Of a stretch of 64,000 nt of DNA, positions 43,789-53,550 are shown piece by piece. The stretch is taken from the NCBI GenBank assembly GCA_005239175.1, contig ML241294.1, positions 507,275 to 571,274 on the forward strand, in the 5' to 3' direction. Origin of the DNA: a halophilic archaeon SHRA6. Its GTDB lineage: Archaea > Halobacteriota > Halobacteria > Halobacteriales > Haloferacaceae. The notes beneath the pieces are model-generated. The model had not been told where the DNA came from. It ran no database searches and worked only from the letters and a program-made list of their open reading frames with translations. Position numbers and translations under genes: made by a program. The stretch's first letter is position 1. Every line of letters begins with the position of its first letter.

Positions 43789-46482
43789 ATGCCACTGCAC
43801 AATCGAAGCGTACGCCAGGACGTACGTGAACTCGGTGCGCTCGTGGGGGAGGTGTTGGCCGATCAAGCGTCGACGGAGTCGTTTGAGACTGTCGAGTCGC
43901 TCAGAGAGGCCGCGATCGACTACCGAAACGGCGAATTGGACTCCCGAAAGCGGCTCCACTCGACGTTCGAGCGGATCCCGCCCGAAGAGGAAAGCGTTGT
44001 TGCCCGAGCGTTTGCAACGTACTTCGAGCTCATCAACCTCGCGGAGGAGCGCGAACGGGTGCGCGCGGTGAGAGAGTCGACACAAGATAAGTCACTCACC
44101 GACAGTCTCGATCGAACCGTCGAGACCCTCGCCGAGGAAGGTGCAAGCGAGGAAACCGTCCAGTCGATTCTCGAAGATGTACTGATCGAACCAACGTTCA
44201 CCGCACACCCAACAGAGGCACGACGCGGAACGGTCAAAGCGAAACTCCGATCGATCGCGGGCCACCTCGAAACCCTCGACGAGCGGAACCTGACCGATCG
44301 AGAGGAAGACCGCGTCTGGGAGCAGATCGACGCGGAGGTGACGAGCCTCTGGGGGACCAGACAGGTTCGCAACCGACCGCCAGAACCCCAAGACGAGGCA
44401 CGAAACGTCCAGTGGTACCTCGAGAACACCCTGTTCGACGTCGTCGGCGAAGTGTACAGCGAGTTCGAGTCGACAATCGCCGAGGAGTACGAGTCGATCG
44501 ACCTCCCGAAGCTCTTTGAGTTCCGATCGTGGGCGGGGTCGGACCGCGACGGCAACCCCTTCGTCACTGTTGAGGTGACCGACGACACGCTGTCTCGCCA
44601 GCGCGAGGTCGTCATCGAAAAGTACCGGACGGCACTCAAACGGCTCTCCGCTGTCGTGAGCCAGGACGGCGATCGCTATCCGACGACTGACGCGTTCGTC
44701 GCCTCACTGGAGGCTGACAAAGAGCGGTTCCCACGCATCGTCGAGGAAGCTCGCGAGCGGTACCCAGAGGAGCCGTATCGCCAGAAGCTTCGGCTCATGC
44801 GCGAACGCCTCGATCGCGTCGGCGACGTTCGACCGCATGGCTACGAGACGGCCGAGGAACTCATGGAAGACCTCCGGGTCGTCAACGAGAGCCTCCGCAC
44901 GTACGGCGGTCGAGAGGTCTCAGATGCGTTTATCGAGCCGCTGCGCCGGCAGGTCAGTACGTTTGGCTTCTCGCTTGCGAACCTCGACCTGCGGGATCAT
45001 CGAAAGAACCACACCGAAGCGATCGCCGACGCGCTCGAAAACGAAGGGATCGATTACCGGTCGCTTGAGGAAGACGAGCGCGTCGAACTCCTGACTGAGG
45101 CGATCCTCCAGGACGATCCGATCATCGATCTCGAAGATCCTGGTGAACTGGGCGACACCGCCGAACGCGTGCTCGACCGCTTCGTCGCGCTTGGCGAGTG
45201 GCAAAAGGAGTACGGCGTGGCCGCGATCGACACCTACTGTATCTCGATGACAGACGAACCGAGCCACGTCCTCGAGGTGTTGTTCCTCGCCGACCAGGTT
45301 GGCGTCGTCTCGTTGCCAGATCACTGTGGGATCGACGTGGCTCCGCTGCTCGAGACGGAGTACGCGCTCAACGGAGCCGAACGGATCATGGGAACGCTCT
45401 TCGAGAACGAGGCGTACTCGATGGCCCTCGACGCCCGTGGAAACACCCAGGAGATCATGCTCGGGTACTCCGACTCGAACAAGGAAAACGGCTTCTTGGC
45501 GGCCAACTGGGACCTCTACAAGAATCAAAAACGGCTCGCGTCGATCACCAACGAGCACGACGTAACGATGCGGCTGTTCCACGGCCGCGGCGGCTCGATC
45601 TCTCGCGGGGGCGGGCCGATGAACGAGGCGATGCTCGCGCTGCCAAACGAGACGGTGACCGGCCAGATCAAGTTCACCGAACAGGGCGAAGCGATCGCGG
45701 AAAAGTACGGCAGCCCGCGGATCGCAGAACGAGAACTCGAACAGATGCTCGACGCACAGGTCCGTGCGCGCCAGAACGCCCTCGAAGAGCCGATCGAACA
45801 GGTTCCAGACGAGTGGATGGACGCGATGGACACGATGGCCGCAGCCGCCAGACAGACCTACCGGAACCTCCTGCAGCGGTCGGGATTCGTCCGGTACTTC
45901 GAGCAGGCGACGCCAATCACCGTCATCGAGGATCTCAACCTCGGCTCACGGCCGGCCTCTCGATCTGGCGAGCGAACCGTCGAGGATCTACGGGCGATCC
46001 CGTGGGTGTTCTCGTGGACGCAGTCGCGGTGCATCCTCCCCGGCTGGTACTCGATCGCCAGCGGGATCAACGCCTATCTCGAAGACGGCGGCGACATCGA
46101 GACGCTCCAAAACATGTACGAGGAGTGGGCGTTCTTCCGGACGACGCTCGACAACGCGACCCAGGCACTCGCGCGGACCGAGATGGAGATCGCCGCCGAA
46201 TACGCCGATCTCGCCGACGAGAAGCTCCGCGAGGAGTTCTTCCCGGAGCTGAAATCTGAATACGAGGAAACAGTCGACCTCGTATTGGAGATCACCGACC
46301 GCGATCGACTGTTACAACGCGACTGGCTCCAGGAGAGCCTCGATCGACGGAATCCGTACGTCGATCCGCTCAACATCCTCCAGACGCACCTGCTGGATCA
46401 GACCCACCGCACGGAGGCCGAGGAACGAACCCTTCGGCTCACGGTCAACGGGATCGCGGCGGGGATGAAAAACACCGGATAG
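43789..46482 (+). CDS. ppc: Phosphoenolpyruvate carboxylase
   Basis: 897 residues of bacterial-type PEPC. Catalytic His in FTAHPTEARR (138-147), GYSDSNKENGFLAANW, the PEP-binding FHGRGGSISRGGGP and QxR-type FTEQGEAI are present. It forms oxaloacetate from PEP and bicarbonate, an anaplerotic reaction. ATG 43789 lies about 25 bp from an AT-rich GACAGTATACC box. Divergent from the Rieske gene and convergent with the cupin gene. Confidence 0.95.
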   Translation: MPLHNRSVRQDVRELGALVGEVLADQASTESFETVESLREAAIDYRNGELDSRKRLHSTFERIPPEEESVVARAFATYFELINLAEERERVRAVRESTQDKSLTDSLDRTVETLAEEGASEETVQSILEDVLIEPTFTAHPTEARRGTVKAKLRSIAGHLETLDERNLTDREEDRVWEQIDAEVTSLWGTRQVRNRPPEPQDEARNVQWYLENTLFDVVGEVYSEFESTIAEEYESIDLPKLFEFRSWAGSDRDGNPFVTVEVTDDTLSRQREVVIEKYRTALKRLSAVVSQDGDRYPTTDAFVASLEADKERFPRIVEEARERYPEEPYRQKLRLMRERLDRVGDVRPHGYETAEELMEDLRVVNESLRTYGGREVSDAFIEPLRRQVSTFGFSLANLDLRDHRKNHTEAIADALENEGIDYRSLEEDERVELLTEAILQDDPIIDLEDPGELGDTAERVLDRFVALGEWQKEYGVAAIDTYCISMTDEPSHVLEVLFLADQVGVVSLPDHCGIDVAPLLETEYALNGAERIMGTLFENEAYSMALDARGNTQEIMLGYSDSNKENGFLAANWDLYKNQKRLASITNEHDVTMRLFHGRGGSISRGGGPMNEAMLALPNETVTGQIKFTEQGEAIAEKYGSPRIAERELEQMLDAQVRARQNALEEPIEQVPDEWMDAMDTMAAAARQTYRNLLQRSGFVRYFEQATPITVIEDLNLGSRPASRSGERTVEDLRAIPWVFSWTQSRCILPGWYSIASGINAYLEDGGDIETLQNMYEEWAFFRTTLDNATQALARTEMEIAAEYADLADEKLREEFFPELKSEYEETVDLVLEITDRDRLLQRDWLQESLDRRNPYVDPLNILQTHLLDQTHRTEAEERTLRLTVNGIAAGMKNTG

Positions 46483-46530
46483 CGCCCCACGGCCCGCAGG
46501 GGAGCCACGGGACACCGTCTTCGCGGGCTA

Positions 46531-46872
46531 TCAGGACGGCAGCGGACAGAGGCTCGCGGTGAACGCAACGACTTCGTCGGTCTCATTTTTTGCGCCGTGA
46601 GCTACACCGCGATCGTGCAGAATCACGCCCGGGGCGTCGATCGCCGCTTCGGTTTCGCCGTCACCGTCGTCTTGAACCACAGTGACTGTCCCAGAGACGA
46701 TGTGAAAGACGTTCGTGCTGTCTGCGTGTTCGTGTGTGTCCAGCTCCGCACCCGGACCCAACGCAAATAGCTTGACGAGCACATCCTCACGAACCACCAG
46801 TTCGGCGGTTTCGATGTCGCCGTCGTCGGGGTCCAGTTCAGCCAGCGCGTTCTCGAGTCGATCGAGTGTCAT
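46531..46872 (-). CDS. Cupin-domain protein
   Basis: 113 residues from ATG 46872. Single cupin domain: ALGPGAELDTHEHADSTNVFHIVSG (His pair typical of metal site), then GVILHDRGVAHGAKNETDEVVAF. It could bind a metal and act on a small ligand or sense one. No substrate is predicted. Neighbours do not help; convergent with ppc. Confidence 0.8.
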   Translation of the reverse strand: MTLDRLENALAELDPDDGDIETAELVVREDVLVKLFALGPGAELDTHEHADSTNVFHIVSGTVTVVQDDGDGETEAAIDAPGVILHDRGVAHGAKNETDEVVAFTASLCPLPS

Positions 46873-47044
46873 ACCCACAGATCCGATCGACGGCTACAAA
46901 AGATCGACGGGTCGATCAGGCCGCGAACAGCCCGTACGCTCACTGGTCAGTACGAGCGCGGTTTTACAAAAAGTGTATCCAGAATCCGAGGGCCGTGTCC
47001 GTGTCAGCGGGATGTCCAACAGAGTAGTCAGCGATCGCAGCTAC

Positions 47045-47944
47045 TTACCGGCCGCCGGCATTCGAGTCTTCGGGGGCGTTACCGTGACGATCGTCGGCTT
47101 CATCGTCATCGTCTTCTTCATCCTCTTCGTCTTCTTCATCCTCTTCGTCTTCTTCATCCTCTTCGTCTTCTTCATCCTCTTCGTCTTCAGCATCGGCTTC
47201 TTCGCCCTCCTCAGCGTCCTCTTCGTCTTCCTCGGCGTCCTCTTCGTCTTCAGCATCGGCTTCTTCGTCCTCCTCAGCGTCCTCTTCGTCTTCCTCGGCG
47301 TCCGCTTCATCTTCAGCATCGTCTTCTTCGCCCTCCTCGGCGTCGTCGTCTTCCGTATCGTCGCTGTCAGACGCGGCATCACTCACAGCCGGACCGAGTC
47401 GATCGAGGTCACCATCTAGGAACGAATTGATGAGTTGGTGAATCTGGCTCACGTGATCGGGGACCTGGTCTGGCATATCGCTCGGCGGTCCAGCGTGGTC
47501 CGGGCGATCGGACGCGGTTTCGTTGTCCTCGTCAGTTTCGTTCTCGTCGCTTTCCTCGCTCTCGTCACCCTCGTCGCTCTCATCGTCAACCTCGACGAGC
47601 TCGCCGTCTTCGATCGCGTACGTTAGCTCGGTCGTCTCCCCGTCAGCTGTGATCGAGACCGTCACCGATTCGTCATCGGTCACGTTGGCAGGCACGTCGA
47701 ACGCGATCGTCCCGTTCTCGTCGGTCGTGCCGACCTGCTCACCGTTCACGCTCACGTTCGCGTCTTCAAGTGCACTATCGTTCTCCGTTATCGTGGCGGT
47801 CACGGTGCCGTTCTCGTAGCTCGCGTCGATTGACAGCTGTTCTGTGTCGTCGTCTGCCGCAGCGGTCTGTGCCGCGCCAGCCGCCGATGCGGCGACGAGC
47901 AACAGTGCGGCCAAGCCGATCGCAAGCAGTTGTGTTCGTTTCAT
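47045..47944 (-). CDS. Secreted, highly acidic repeat protein
   Basis: 299 residues from ATG 47944. Cleavable signal (MKRTQLLAIGLAALLLVAAS...AGAAQ), then an ~90-residue beta-type domain (YENGTVTATITENDSALED, VSVNGEQVGTTDENG; Ig-like/carboxypeptidase-regulatory-type), a Glu/Asp/Ser linker (DDESDEGDESEESDE), and an approximately 90-residue Glu/Asp repeat (AEEDEED / DEEDAEED) near the end. No membrane anchor follows. Extracellular and likely disordered and cation-binding. It may be a surface or matrix protein; no homolog is named. Confidence 0.75.
   Translation of the reverse strand: MKRTQLLAIGLAALLLVAASAAGAAQTAAADDDTEQLSIDASYENGTVTATITENDSALEDANVSVNGEQVGTTDENGTIAFDVPANVTDDESVTVSITADGETTELTYAIEDGELVEVDDESDEGDESEESDENETDEDNETASDRPDHAGPPSDMPDQVPDHVSQIHQLINSFLDGDLDRLGPAVSDAASDSDDTEDDDAEEGEEDDAEDEADAEEDEEDAEEDEEADAEDEEDAEEDEEDAEEGEEADAEDEEDEEDEEDEEDEEDEEDEEDEEDDDDEADDRHGNAPEDSNAGGR
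47100..47345 (-). repeat. Glu/Asp-coding trinucleotide repeats
   Basis: About 245 bp of repeats of (c/t)tcttcgtc on the plus strand, including near-perfect hexamer runs at 47110-47190 and larger 30-60 bp near-duplicates between 47190 and 47300. In frame with the acidic protein; typical slippage-prone tract. Confidence 0.9.
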
Positions 47945-48164
47945 TGCAGTCGAACCCTGTCGGTCACACCCCTTTAATCGAATAAGCCGTCGCGTCGGAT
48001 TCATCGATGTTAGGCCGTATTTCAGCCGATTAATCCGAATTAAACCGGATTTTGGATACAAACAGCGGCGGTGCGGCGTTGGTCCGCCATTCGGTCACCC
48101 GACGAGTGTCGCGCGCGTTAACTGATCGATACCCCGTACTGACCAGCGCGACAACCCAGCGCGG

Positions 48165-48497
48165 CTACGCAGTCCCGAGCAACTCCTCGGCGACGATCGC
48201 CGGGGCCAACAGCGCTGGATCGACAGCCAAATCCGCCTGTCCCCGTGCGAACTCCGGGAGGCTCTCGTCGGCGTACACGACGATCCGGACATCGGCATTT
48301 AGCTCCTTTGCGACCGGGATCCCTGTCGCCTCCGAGACATCGGTGAACACGAGGATCGACGCGTTTTCGATCCCCGCCGATTCGAGGGTGGCAGTGGAGA
48401 CGACATCTTGAATTCGGGTGATCGACGCCCCTTCGGCTGCCAGCGCGTCGCCGATTCCGTTGACGTCGGGGCCGGCGATGATTGCTTGCACGGTCAT
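48165..48497 (-). CDS. Small partner protein downstream of guaA (haloarchaeal DUF, unknown)
   Basis: 110 residues from ATG 48497, overlapping the guaA stop by four bases (ATGA). It is an alpha/beta protein ([49 protein letters not shown]) of Rossmann-like look. I recall haloarchaeal genes of this kind next to guaA (labelled DUF7126-like) but give that from memory. Overlap suggests cotranslation with GMP synthase, perhaps an accessory or regulator. No active site visible. Confidence 0.65.
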   Translation of the reverse strand: MTVQAIIAGPDVNGIGDALAAEGASITRIQDVVSTATLESAGIENASILVFTDVSEATGIPVAKELNADVRIVVYADESLPEFARGQADLAVDPALLAPAIVAEELLGTA

Positions 48498-49411
48498 TCG
48501 TACTCGATTGTCGCCGGTGGTTTGTGTGTCACGTCGTAGACGACCCGAGCGACGTTGTCGTTCGTTCCCGTAATCCGGCTCTGGATGCGCTGAAGGACGT
48601 CCCACGGCAACTCCTGGGCGCGGGCGGTCATCCCGTCACGGGACTCCACCGATCGCACCGAGACGATCCACCCGTGAACTCGGTTGTCGCCCTTGACGCC
48701 GGTTCCCTTCCCGATGACCGCAGCGAACGCCTGCCAGGGGTCGTGGTCCGCAAGTTCGTCCTCGACGACGTGACACGCCTCGCGGGCGACCGCGACCTTC
48801 TCGGGTGTCACCTCCCCAAGCACCCGAACTGCGAGCCCCGGCCCGGGGAACGGCATCCGCTCGGAGATAATCTCCTCCAATCCGAGTTCGCGGGCGACCT
48901 CGCGGACCTCGTCCTTGTAGAGGTCACGAACGGGTTCGACAATTCCCTCGAAATCGACGATCTCGGGGAGCCCGCCGACGTTGTGGTGTGATTTGATGCC
49001 GCCCTCGCTTTCGATCCGATCGGGATAGATCGTCCCCTGGACGAGATACGTCGCATCGAGTTCCTTGGCTTCGCGTTCGAACTCGCGGATGAACCCTTCA
49101 CCGATGACCGATCGCTTCTCCTCGGGGTCGGTCACGCCTTCGAGGGCCTCAAAGAACCGATCGCGGGCGTCGATGATCTGGAGGCTCTCCATGAACGAGA
49201 AGGTCTCTGCGATCTGGTCTGTTTCGCCTTTTCGCATGAGTCCCGTGTCGATGTAAATCGGGGTGAGGTTGTCACCGATCGCCTCGTAGGCGAGCGTTGC
49301 GGCGACTGAGGAGTCGACCCCGCCCGACAGGGCGATGATCGCTCGTTCGTCGCCGATCTGTGCTTCGATCTCTGCGGTTGCCTCGTCAATGAATTCGTCT
49401 ACGTCTACCAT
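48494..49411 (-). CDS. guaA: GMP synthase ATP-pyrophosphatase subunit (GuaA subunit B)
   Basis: 305 residues. N-type ATP pyrophosphatase with the PP-loop [15 protein letters not shown] and the GMP-synthase C-terminal dimer region ([26 protein letters not shown]). In archaea GMP synthase is split; the glutaminase subunit is encoded elsewhere, not in this window. It aminates XMP to GMP. Follows pyrG after 21 bp and overlaps the next small gene. Confidence 0.95.
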   Translation of the reverse strand: MVDVDEFIDEATAEIEAQIGDERAIIALSGGVDSSVAATLAYEAIGDNLTPIYIDTGLMRKGETDQIAETFSFMESLQIIDARDRFFEALEGVTDPEEKRSVIGEGFIREFEREAKELDATYLVQGTIYPDRIESEGGIKSHHNVGGLPEIVDFEGIVEPVRDLYKDEVREVARELGLEEIISERMPFPGPGLAVRVLGEVTPEKVAVAREACHVVEDELADHDPWQAFAAVIGKGTGVKGDNRVHGWIVSVRSVESRDGMTARAQELPWDVLQRIQSRITGTNDNVARVVYDVTHKPPATIEYE

Positions 49412-49432
49412 GATGTGATCTGATCGTCGATG

Positions 49433-51103
49433 TTACAGCTGAATCTCTGTGCTCGCATCGTCCGCCGTGGTGGCTGGCTCCTCGGCCTGTTCGAGCACCG
49501 CCTCGATGAACCCGACGAACGGCGGACTCGCCCGATCGGGGCGCGAGCGGAACTCCGGGTGGAACTGGGTGCCGAAAAAGAACGGGTGGCCGTCTCGTTC
49601 GAGAATTTCCATCCGCCGGCCGGCGGTCCCCGAGAAGGTCAGCCCGTCGGCAGCCAGTTCGTCGATGTATTCGGGATTGACCTCGTAGCGGTGGCGGTGT
49701 CGCTCGACACAGTGCTCTGCATTGTACACCGACTCGGCGAGCGTGCCTGGCTCGATCGTCGTCTCGTGCGCGCCGAGGCGCATCGTCCCACCCATGTCGT
49801 CCAGTTCGTGTTGCTCGGGAAGTAGATCGATCACGGGATACGGGGTGTCGGCGTCGAGTTCGGCAGAGTGTGCATCTGTCCACCCGAGGACGTTCCGCGC
49901 GTGTTCGACCACGGCCATCTGGAAGCCGAGACACAGTCCGAGAAACGGAACATCATTTTCGCGAGCGTAGCGGATCGCTTCGATTTTTCCCTCCGTGCCG
50001 CGGGAGCCGAAGCCGCCGGGAACGACGACGCCGTCAGCCTCTTGGAGTCGTTCTGTGTGGTGATCGCGCATCTCGTCAGAGTCGACCCACAGCACGTCCA
50101 CCTCGGTTCGACACTCGATTCCAGCGTGTTTCAGCGCCTCGTAGATCGACATGTACGCGTCCTCGAGCGCGTACTTGCCGACAAGCGCCACATCGACGGA
50201 TTTGGTCCGATCGCGCGTGACGAGCTCGCGCCATCGCTGTGAGCGATCGGCCGCCGGCAGCGCTTCGTCGGCGATCTCGAGTCGGTCCATCACGTACTCG
50301 TCGAGCCCCTCTTCTTCGACCATCAGCGGAACGTGATAGATGTCTGGAACGTCGGGGTTCGAAAACACGGCCTCAGTCGGCACGTCACAAAACCGCGCAA
50401 TCTTCGTTTTCGTCTTTGGCTCGAGTTTCTCCCCACAGCGACCGACGAGAATGTCAGGTTGGAGCCCGATCGATCGCAGCTCTTTCACCGAGTGTTGGGT
50501 CGGTTTCGTCTTCTGCTCGCCGTTTTTCGAGTACGGAACAAGCGTCACGTGCGTAAAGAGGATGTCTTCGGGATCCTCCTCGCTTGCGAACTGTCTGAGC
50601 GCCTCCAAAAACGGCATCGACTCGATGTCCCCCACAGTGCCGCCAATCTCGACGATGCAGACGTCTGTCCCCTCGGCGGCCTCACGGATGCGCCGCTTGA
50701 TGTCGTCGGTGACGTGCGGGATGATCTGGACGGTCTTGCCGAGGTAGTCGCCGGCGCGCTCGGCTTCGATCACGCTCTGGTATGTTTTCCCGGTGGTGAC
50801 GTTGTGATCGGAGGTCATGTCGATCCCGAGGAAGCGCTCGTAGTTCCCCAGATCGAGATCGACCTCACCGCCGTCTTTCAGAACGTACACCTCGCCGTGC
50901 TCGTAGGGATTCATTGTCCCTGCGTCAACGTTGAGGTACGGATCGACCTTCACCGCGGTGACGTCGAACCCAGCGTTCGCGAGCAGTCGGCCAGTGCTCG
51001 CGGCTGTGATTCCCTTGCCGAGTCCGGACATCACCCCTCCCGTTACAAAAACGAACTTGCGACCCAGTGTCGGGTCGTACCCCGTGTCGGGTTCCGTCGG
51101 CAT
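49433..51103 (-). CDS. pyrG: CTP synthase
   Basis: 556 residues from ATG 51103. N-terminal synthase domain ([34 protein letters not shown]) and a C-terminal class I glutaminase ([23 protein letters not shown] with the nucleophile Cys, GTQFHPEF). It makes CTP from UTP. First of pyrG-guaA-small gene; linking two nucleotide-triphosphate amination steps in one operon. Confidence 0.96.
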   Translation of the reverse strand: MPTEPDTGYDPTLGRKFVFVTGGVMSGLGKGITAASTGRLLANAGFDVTAVKVDPYLNVDAGTMNPYEHGEVYVLKDGGEVDLDLGNYERFLGIDMTSDHNVTTGKTYQSVIEAERAGDYLGKTVQIIPHVTDDIKRRIREAAEGTDVCIVEIGGTVGDIESMPFLEALRQFASEEDPEDILFTHVTLVPYSKNGEQKTKPTQHSVKELRSIGLQPDILVGRCGEKLEPKTKTKIARFCDVPTEAVFSNPDVPDIYHVPLMVEEEGLDEYVMDRLEIADEALPAADRSQRWRELVTRDRTKSVDVALVGKYALEDAYMSIYEALKHAGIECRTEVDVLWVDSDEMRDHHTERLQEADGVVVPGGFGSRGTEGKIEAIRYARENDVPFLGLCLGFQMAVVEHARNVLGWTDAHSAELDADTPYPVIDLLPEQHELDDMGGTMRLGAHETTIEPGTLAESVYNAEHCVERHRHRYEVNPEYIDELAADGLTFSGTAGRRMEILERDGHPFFFGTQFHPEFRSRPDRASPPFVGFIEAVLEQAEEPATTADDASTEIQL

Positions 51104-51284
51104 ACTGACTGTGTGCAAGGATAGGGCAAAACGGTTTCGAACGACACAGGCTGTACCGAACGAACTGTGTGGAATTGTCGCACTGTCGAAGGCCTGGTTC
51201 TTTTTTATCGATCGGAGGTTGGCCCACGAGAACACTCGCTGAGACTTCCGTGCTGTCGGAGGCACAGCCGAGACGACGAGTACG

Positions 51285-52337
51285 CTACCGGTTGGTTCGC
51301 TCAACGCCGTCGAGGGGTAAGACGAGATCGGAGCCAAACGCCCCCGCTGGCGTCTGGTAGCCGGCTGGCGCGTCTGCAGAGAGTGTCCTGTCGGCAATCT
51401 CGAGCGCTGCGTCAACCGTCACGTCGTAGGGATCAGGCGTCGACAGCAGGGATTCGACGGTCTCGTGCGTCTCGGCGCTCCAGGCTTCTGCCCAGATCGT
51501 GACCTGCGAGTCGGCCCGTTCGGTCGCCGTTGGGCCCTCAACGAACCGATCGACGAGCGAATCGAGGACCGACTGGACGGCGTCAGTACGAACGATCGGC
51601 CCCAGTCGATCGGCGACCCGCATGGCAGTCCGTGCGACGTCCGGCAATGCCATGTAGACGCGAACGTTGGGAATGCCCGTCGTCCGGAAGGCTGTCGAGA
51701 CATCACCCCACGGGAACGCTGTGACCGTCTGTGTATCCCATCCAAAATCAACAGTGCGGGTGCGATCGGCCGCCGGCACCGCCCGGAGGGCACCGTCTTC
51801 ACGGATCGCTCCGCCGTCACCCAGCCCGCGAAGCGCCGTCTTGGTCGTTCCCGGCGAGATCGAGCCGCCGGCCGCAATTGCAAGCGAAAGGTGGGTCGCC
51901 TCGGGGAGCCGATCGGCGACGTGGGCGGCCAGACAGTCCGTGGGAACGACGTCGAAACCGCAACCCGGCAGAAGCGTTACGTCTGCCGCCGCCGCGCGCT
52001 CGGTCCGCCGCGCAAGTCGCTCAAACACCTCGAGCTCGCCGGTGATGTCGAGGTAGTCAGTCTCGGTCCGGATACAGGCGTCTGCCAACGGCTCAGCAGT
52101 GTCGACGAACGGTCCAGCGCAGTTGAGAGCCACATCTGCATCCTCGAGGTGACTGTCGATCCGATCGGGATCCTCGAGGGCGAACGATCGGCTCTGCAGC
52201 CCAAGTTCCTCGCCGAGTTGGTGGACCTTCGTTGCATCCCGGCCGGCGAGGATCGGCTCGCCGCCACGGTCGATCGCTTTCCGGGCGATCAGCTCACCGG
52301 TGTAGCCGTACGCGCCATAAATGAGGAGAGAATCCAT
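51285..52337 (-). CDS. Saccharopine-dehydrogenase-like oxidoreductase
   Basis: 350 residues from ATG 52337. Rossmann start [19 protein letters not shown] with GYTG in place of strict GxGxxG, then [28 protein letters not shown] and [16 protein letters not shown]. This pattern matches the saccharopine dehydrogenase/trans-acting enoyl reductase superfamily. Substrate unknown; true lysine catabolism is not implied. It stands alone. Confidence 0.8.
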   Translation of the reverse strand: MDSLLIYGAYGYTGELIARKAIDRGGEPILAGRDATKVHQLGEELGLQSRSFALEDPDRIDSHLEDADVALNCAGPFVDTAEPLADACIRTETDYLDITGELEVFERLARRTERAAAADVTLLPGCGFDVVPTDCLAAHVADRLPEATHLSLAIAAGGSISPGTTKTALRGLGDGGAIREDGALRAVPAADRTRTVDFGWDTQTVTAFPWGDVSTAFRTTGIPNVRVYMALPDVARTAMRVADRLGPIVRTDAVQSVLDSLVDRFVEGPTATERADSQVTIWAEAWSAETHETVESLLSTPDPYDVTVDAALEIADRTLSADAPAGYQTPAGAFGSDLVLPLDGVERTNR

Positions 52338-52392
52338 ACATGAGGGTTCGGCGCCCGGAAAAATAAACGACGGTGATTCTTGAGAGAGAACG

Positions 52393-53256
52393 TCAGGCCT
52401 GCGGATCAATCGATTCGAGTGTCGCGACCGCCTCATCGGTGAGTGTCAGCTGCGAGGCCGCAACGTTCGATTCGAGGTGTTCGACGCTCGAGGTTCCCGG
52501 AATCGGGAGGATCACATCCGAGTGTTCGAGCAGCCACGCGAGTGCGACCTGCCGGCGGGAGGCGTCGTGGCGATCGGCGATCGAATCGAGCGGCCCGGCG
52601 ACGCCCTCGTCATCGACGGTGTACATTGGCCCCCACGGAATGAACCCGACGCCGTGGGATTCACACGCCGCCAGCACGTCCTCGTCCTCGCGATACCCCA
52701 CGTTGTAGCGGTTCTGGACGGTCGCGATGTCGACGATCTCCATCGCGGTTTCGAGCTGTTCGACGGTGACGTTCGAGAGCCCAACATGATCGATCTGGCC
52801 GGCGTCTTTCATTTCCGCGAACGCGTGGACCGACGCCTCGAAGTCAACGTCAGGATCCGGGCGGTGGAACTGGTAGAGGTCGATCGACTCGGCGCCGAGG
52901 CGATCGAGACTACACAGGACCTGGTTGTGCAAGAACTTGGGATCTCCATGGGGAAGCCAGTCACCGTTTCGGTGTCTGCAGAGTCCGGCTTTCGAGGCCA
53001 CGACCGCCTCTCCGTCGGCTAATTCCTCCCCAAGGAGGCGTTCGCTCACGCCCGGGCCGTAGGAGTCGGCGGTGTCGATGAAATCCACGCCGAGGTCGAT
53101 CGCCCGACGAATCACCTGCCTGGCGGCGGCCTCGTTGGCGGGTCGGCCGATGATATCTGGGCCGGTGAGCCGCATCGCGCCGAACCCCAGCCGGTGGACG
53201 GTCAGTTCGCCGCCGATATCGAACGTATCGCTTGCGTTGATCGTGTGTTCGGCCAT
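52393..53256 (-). CDS. Aldo/keto reductase (first)
   Basis: 287 residues from ATG 53256. NADPH-dependent TIM barrel: GFGAMRLTGPD, DFIDTADSYGPGVSE with catalytic Asp/Tyr, SKAG Lys, QFHRPDPD His, NRYNVGYRED, and the C-terminal ILPIPGTSSVEHLESN. Probably reduces a short-chain aldehyde or ketone; substrate unknown. It is the left neighbour of the transposon; a second AKR of a different subgroup lies on the right side. Confidence 0.9.
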   Translation of the reverse strand: MAEHTINASDTFDIGGELTVHRLGFGAMRLTGPDIIGRPANEAAARQVIRRAIDLGVDFIDTADSYGPGVSERLLGEELADGEAVVASKAGLCRHRNGDWLPHGDPKFLHNQVLCSLDRLGAESIDLYQFHRPDPDVDFEASVHAFAEMKDAGQIDHVGLSNVTVEQLETAMEIVDIATVQNRYNVGYREDEDVLAACESHGVGFIPWGPMYTVDDEGVAGPLDSIADRHDASRRQVALAWLLEHSDVILPIPGTSSVEHLESNVAASQLTLTDEAVATLESIDPQA

Positions 53257-53367
53257 CACCAGCAGGTACGCGAGCACCGGGCAAAAATCGGGAGGGTTTC
53301 GTAACTGCTACAAAAAACGGGCGTGATTGGGAGTGTTCGGTAACAAACCTAACCCAAACATTTATTT

Positions 53368-53391
53368 TATATTGAGTATAAATCCAATATA
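53368..53391. promoter_or_regulatory. Inverted repeat directly before the DUF2080-like start
   Basis: TATATTG and CAATATA are exact inverse arms separated by 10 bp (agtataaatc), ending at the base before the ATG at 53392. It may be the left-end hairpin of the transposon, or an operator for the AbrB-like ORF it precedes. Confidence 0.55.
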
Positions 53392-53544
53392 ATGGCCGAG
53401 TTCACGTTTGAGGGTCGAGAAGCCCTTGAGAAAGAAGCAAAACCTATTGGCGGTGGTGCACACGTCCTTGTGCCGAAAGACTGGATTGGCGAAAAAGTCG
53501 CAGTCATCCGCCTCGAACAGCAAGAAACTGAAGACGACGACTAA
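53392..53544 (+). CDS. DUF2080-type small protein of transposon (50 aa)
   Basis: 50 residues, MAEFTFEGREALEKEAKPIG then GGAHVLVPKDWIGEKVAVIR, ending in an acidic tail QQETEDDD. The central part has the swapped-hairpin look of AbrB-like DNA-binding modules (short strands around VPKDW). Such ORFs accompany haloarchaeal tnpB genes, labelled DUF2080 transposon-encoded. Seven bases separate it from tnpB. It may control tnpB or bind the element ends; no experiment is known to me. Confidence 0.8.
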   Translation: MAEFTFEGREALEKEAKPIGGGAHVLVPKDWIGEKVAVIRLEQQETEDDD

Positions 53545-53550
53545 CACCGT

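Noticed and set aside
47041-47419. Hydrophobic plus-strand ORF of Phe/Leu/Val repeats
   Set aside because: Antisense of the Glu/Asp repeat gene; artefact of the repeat.
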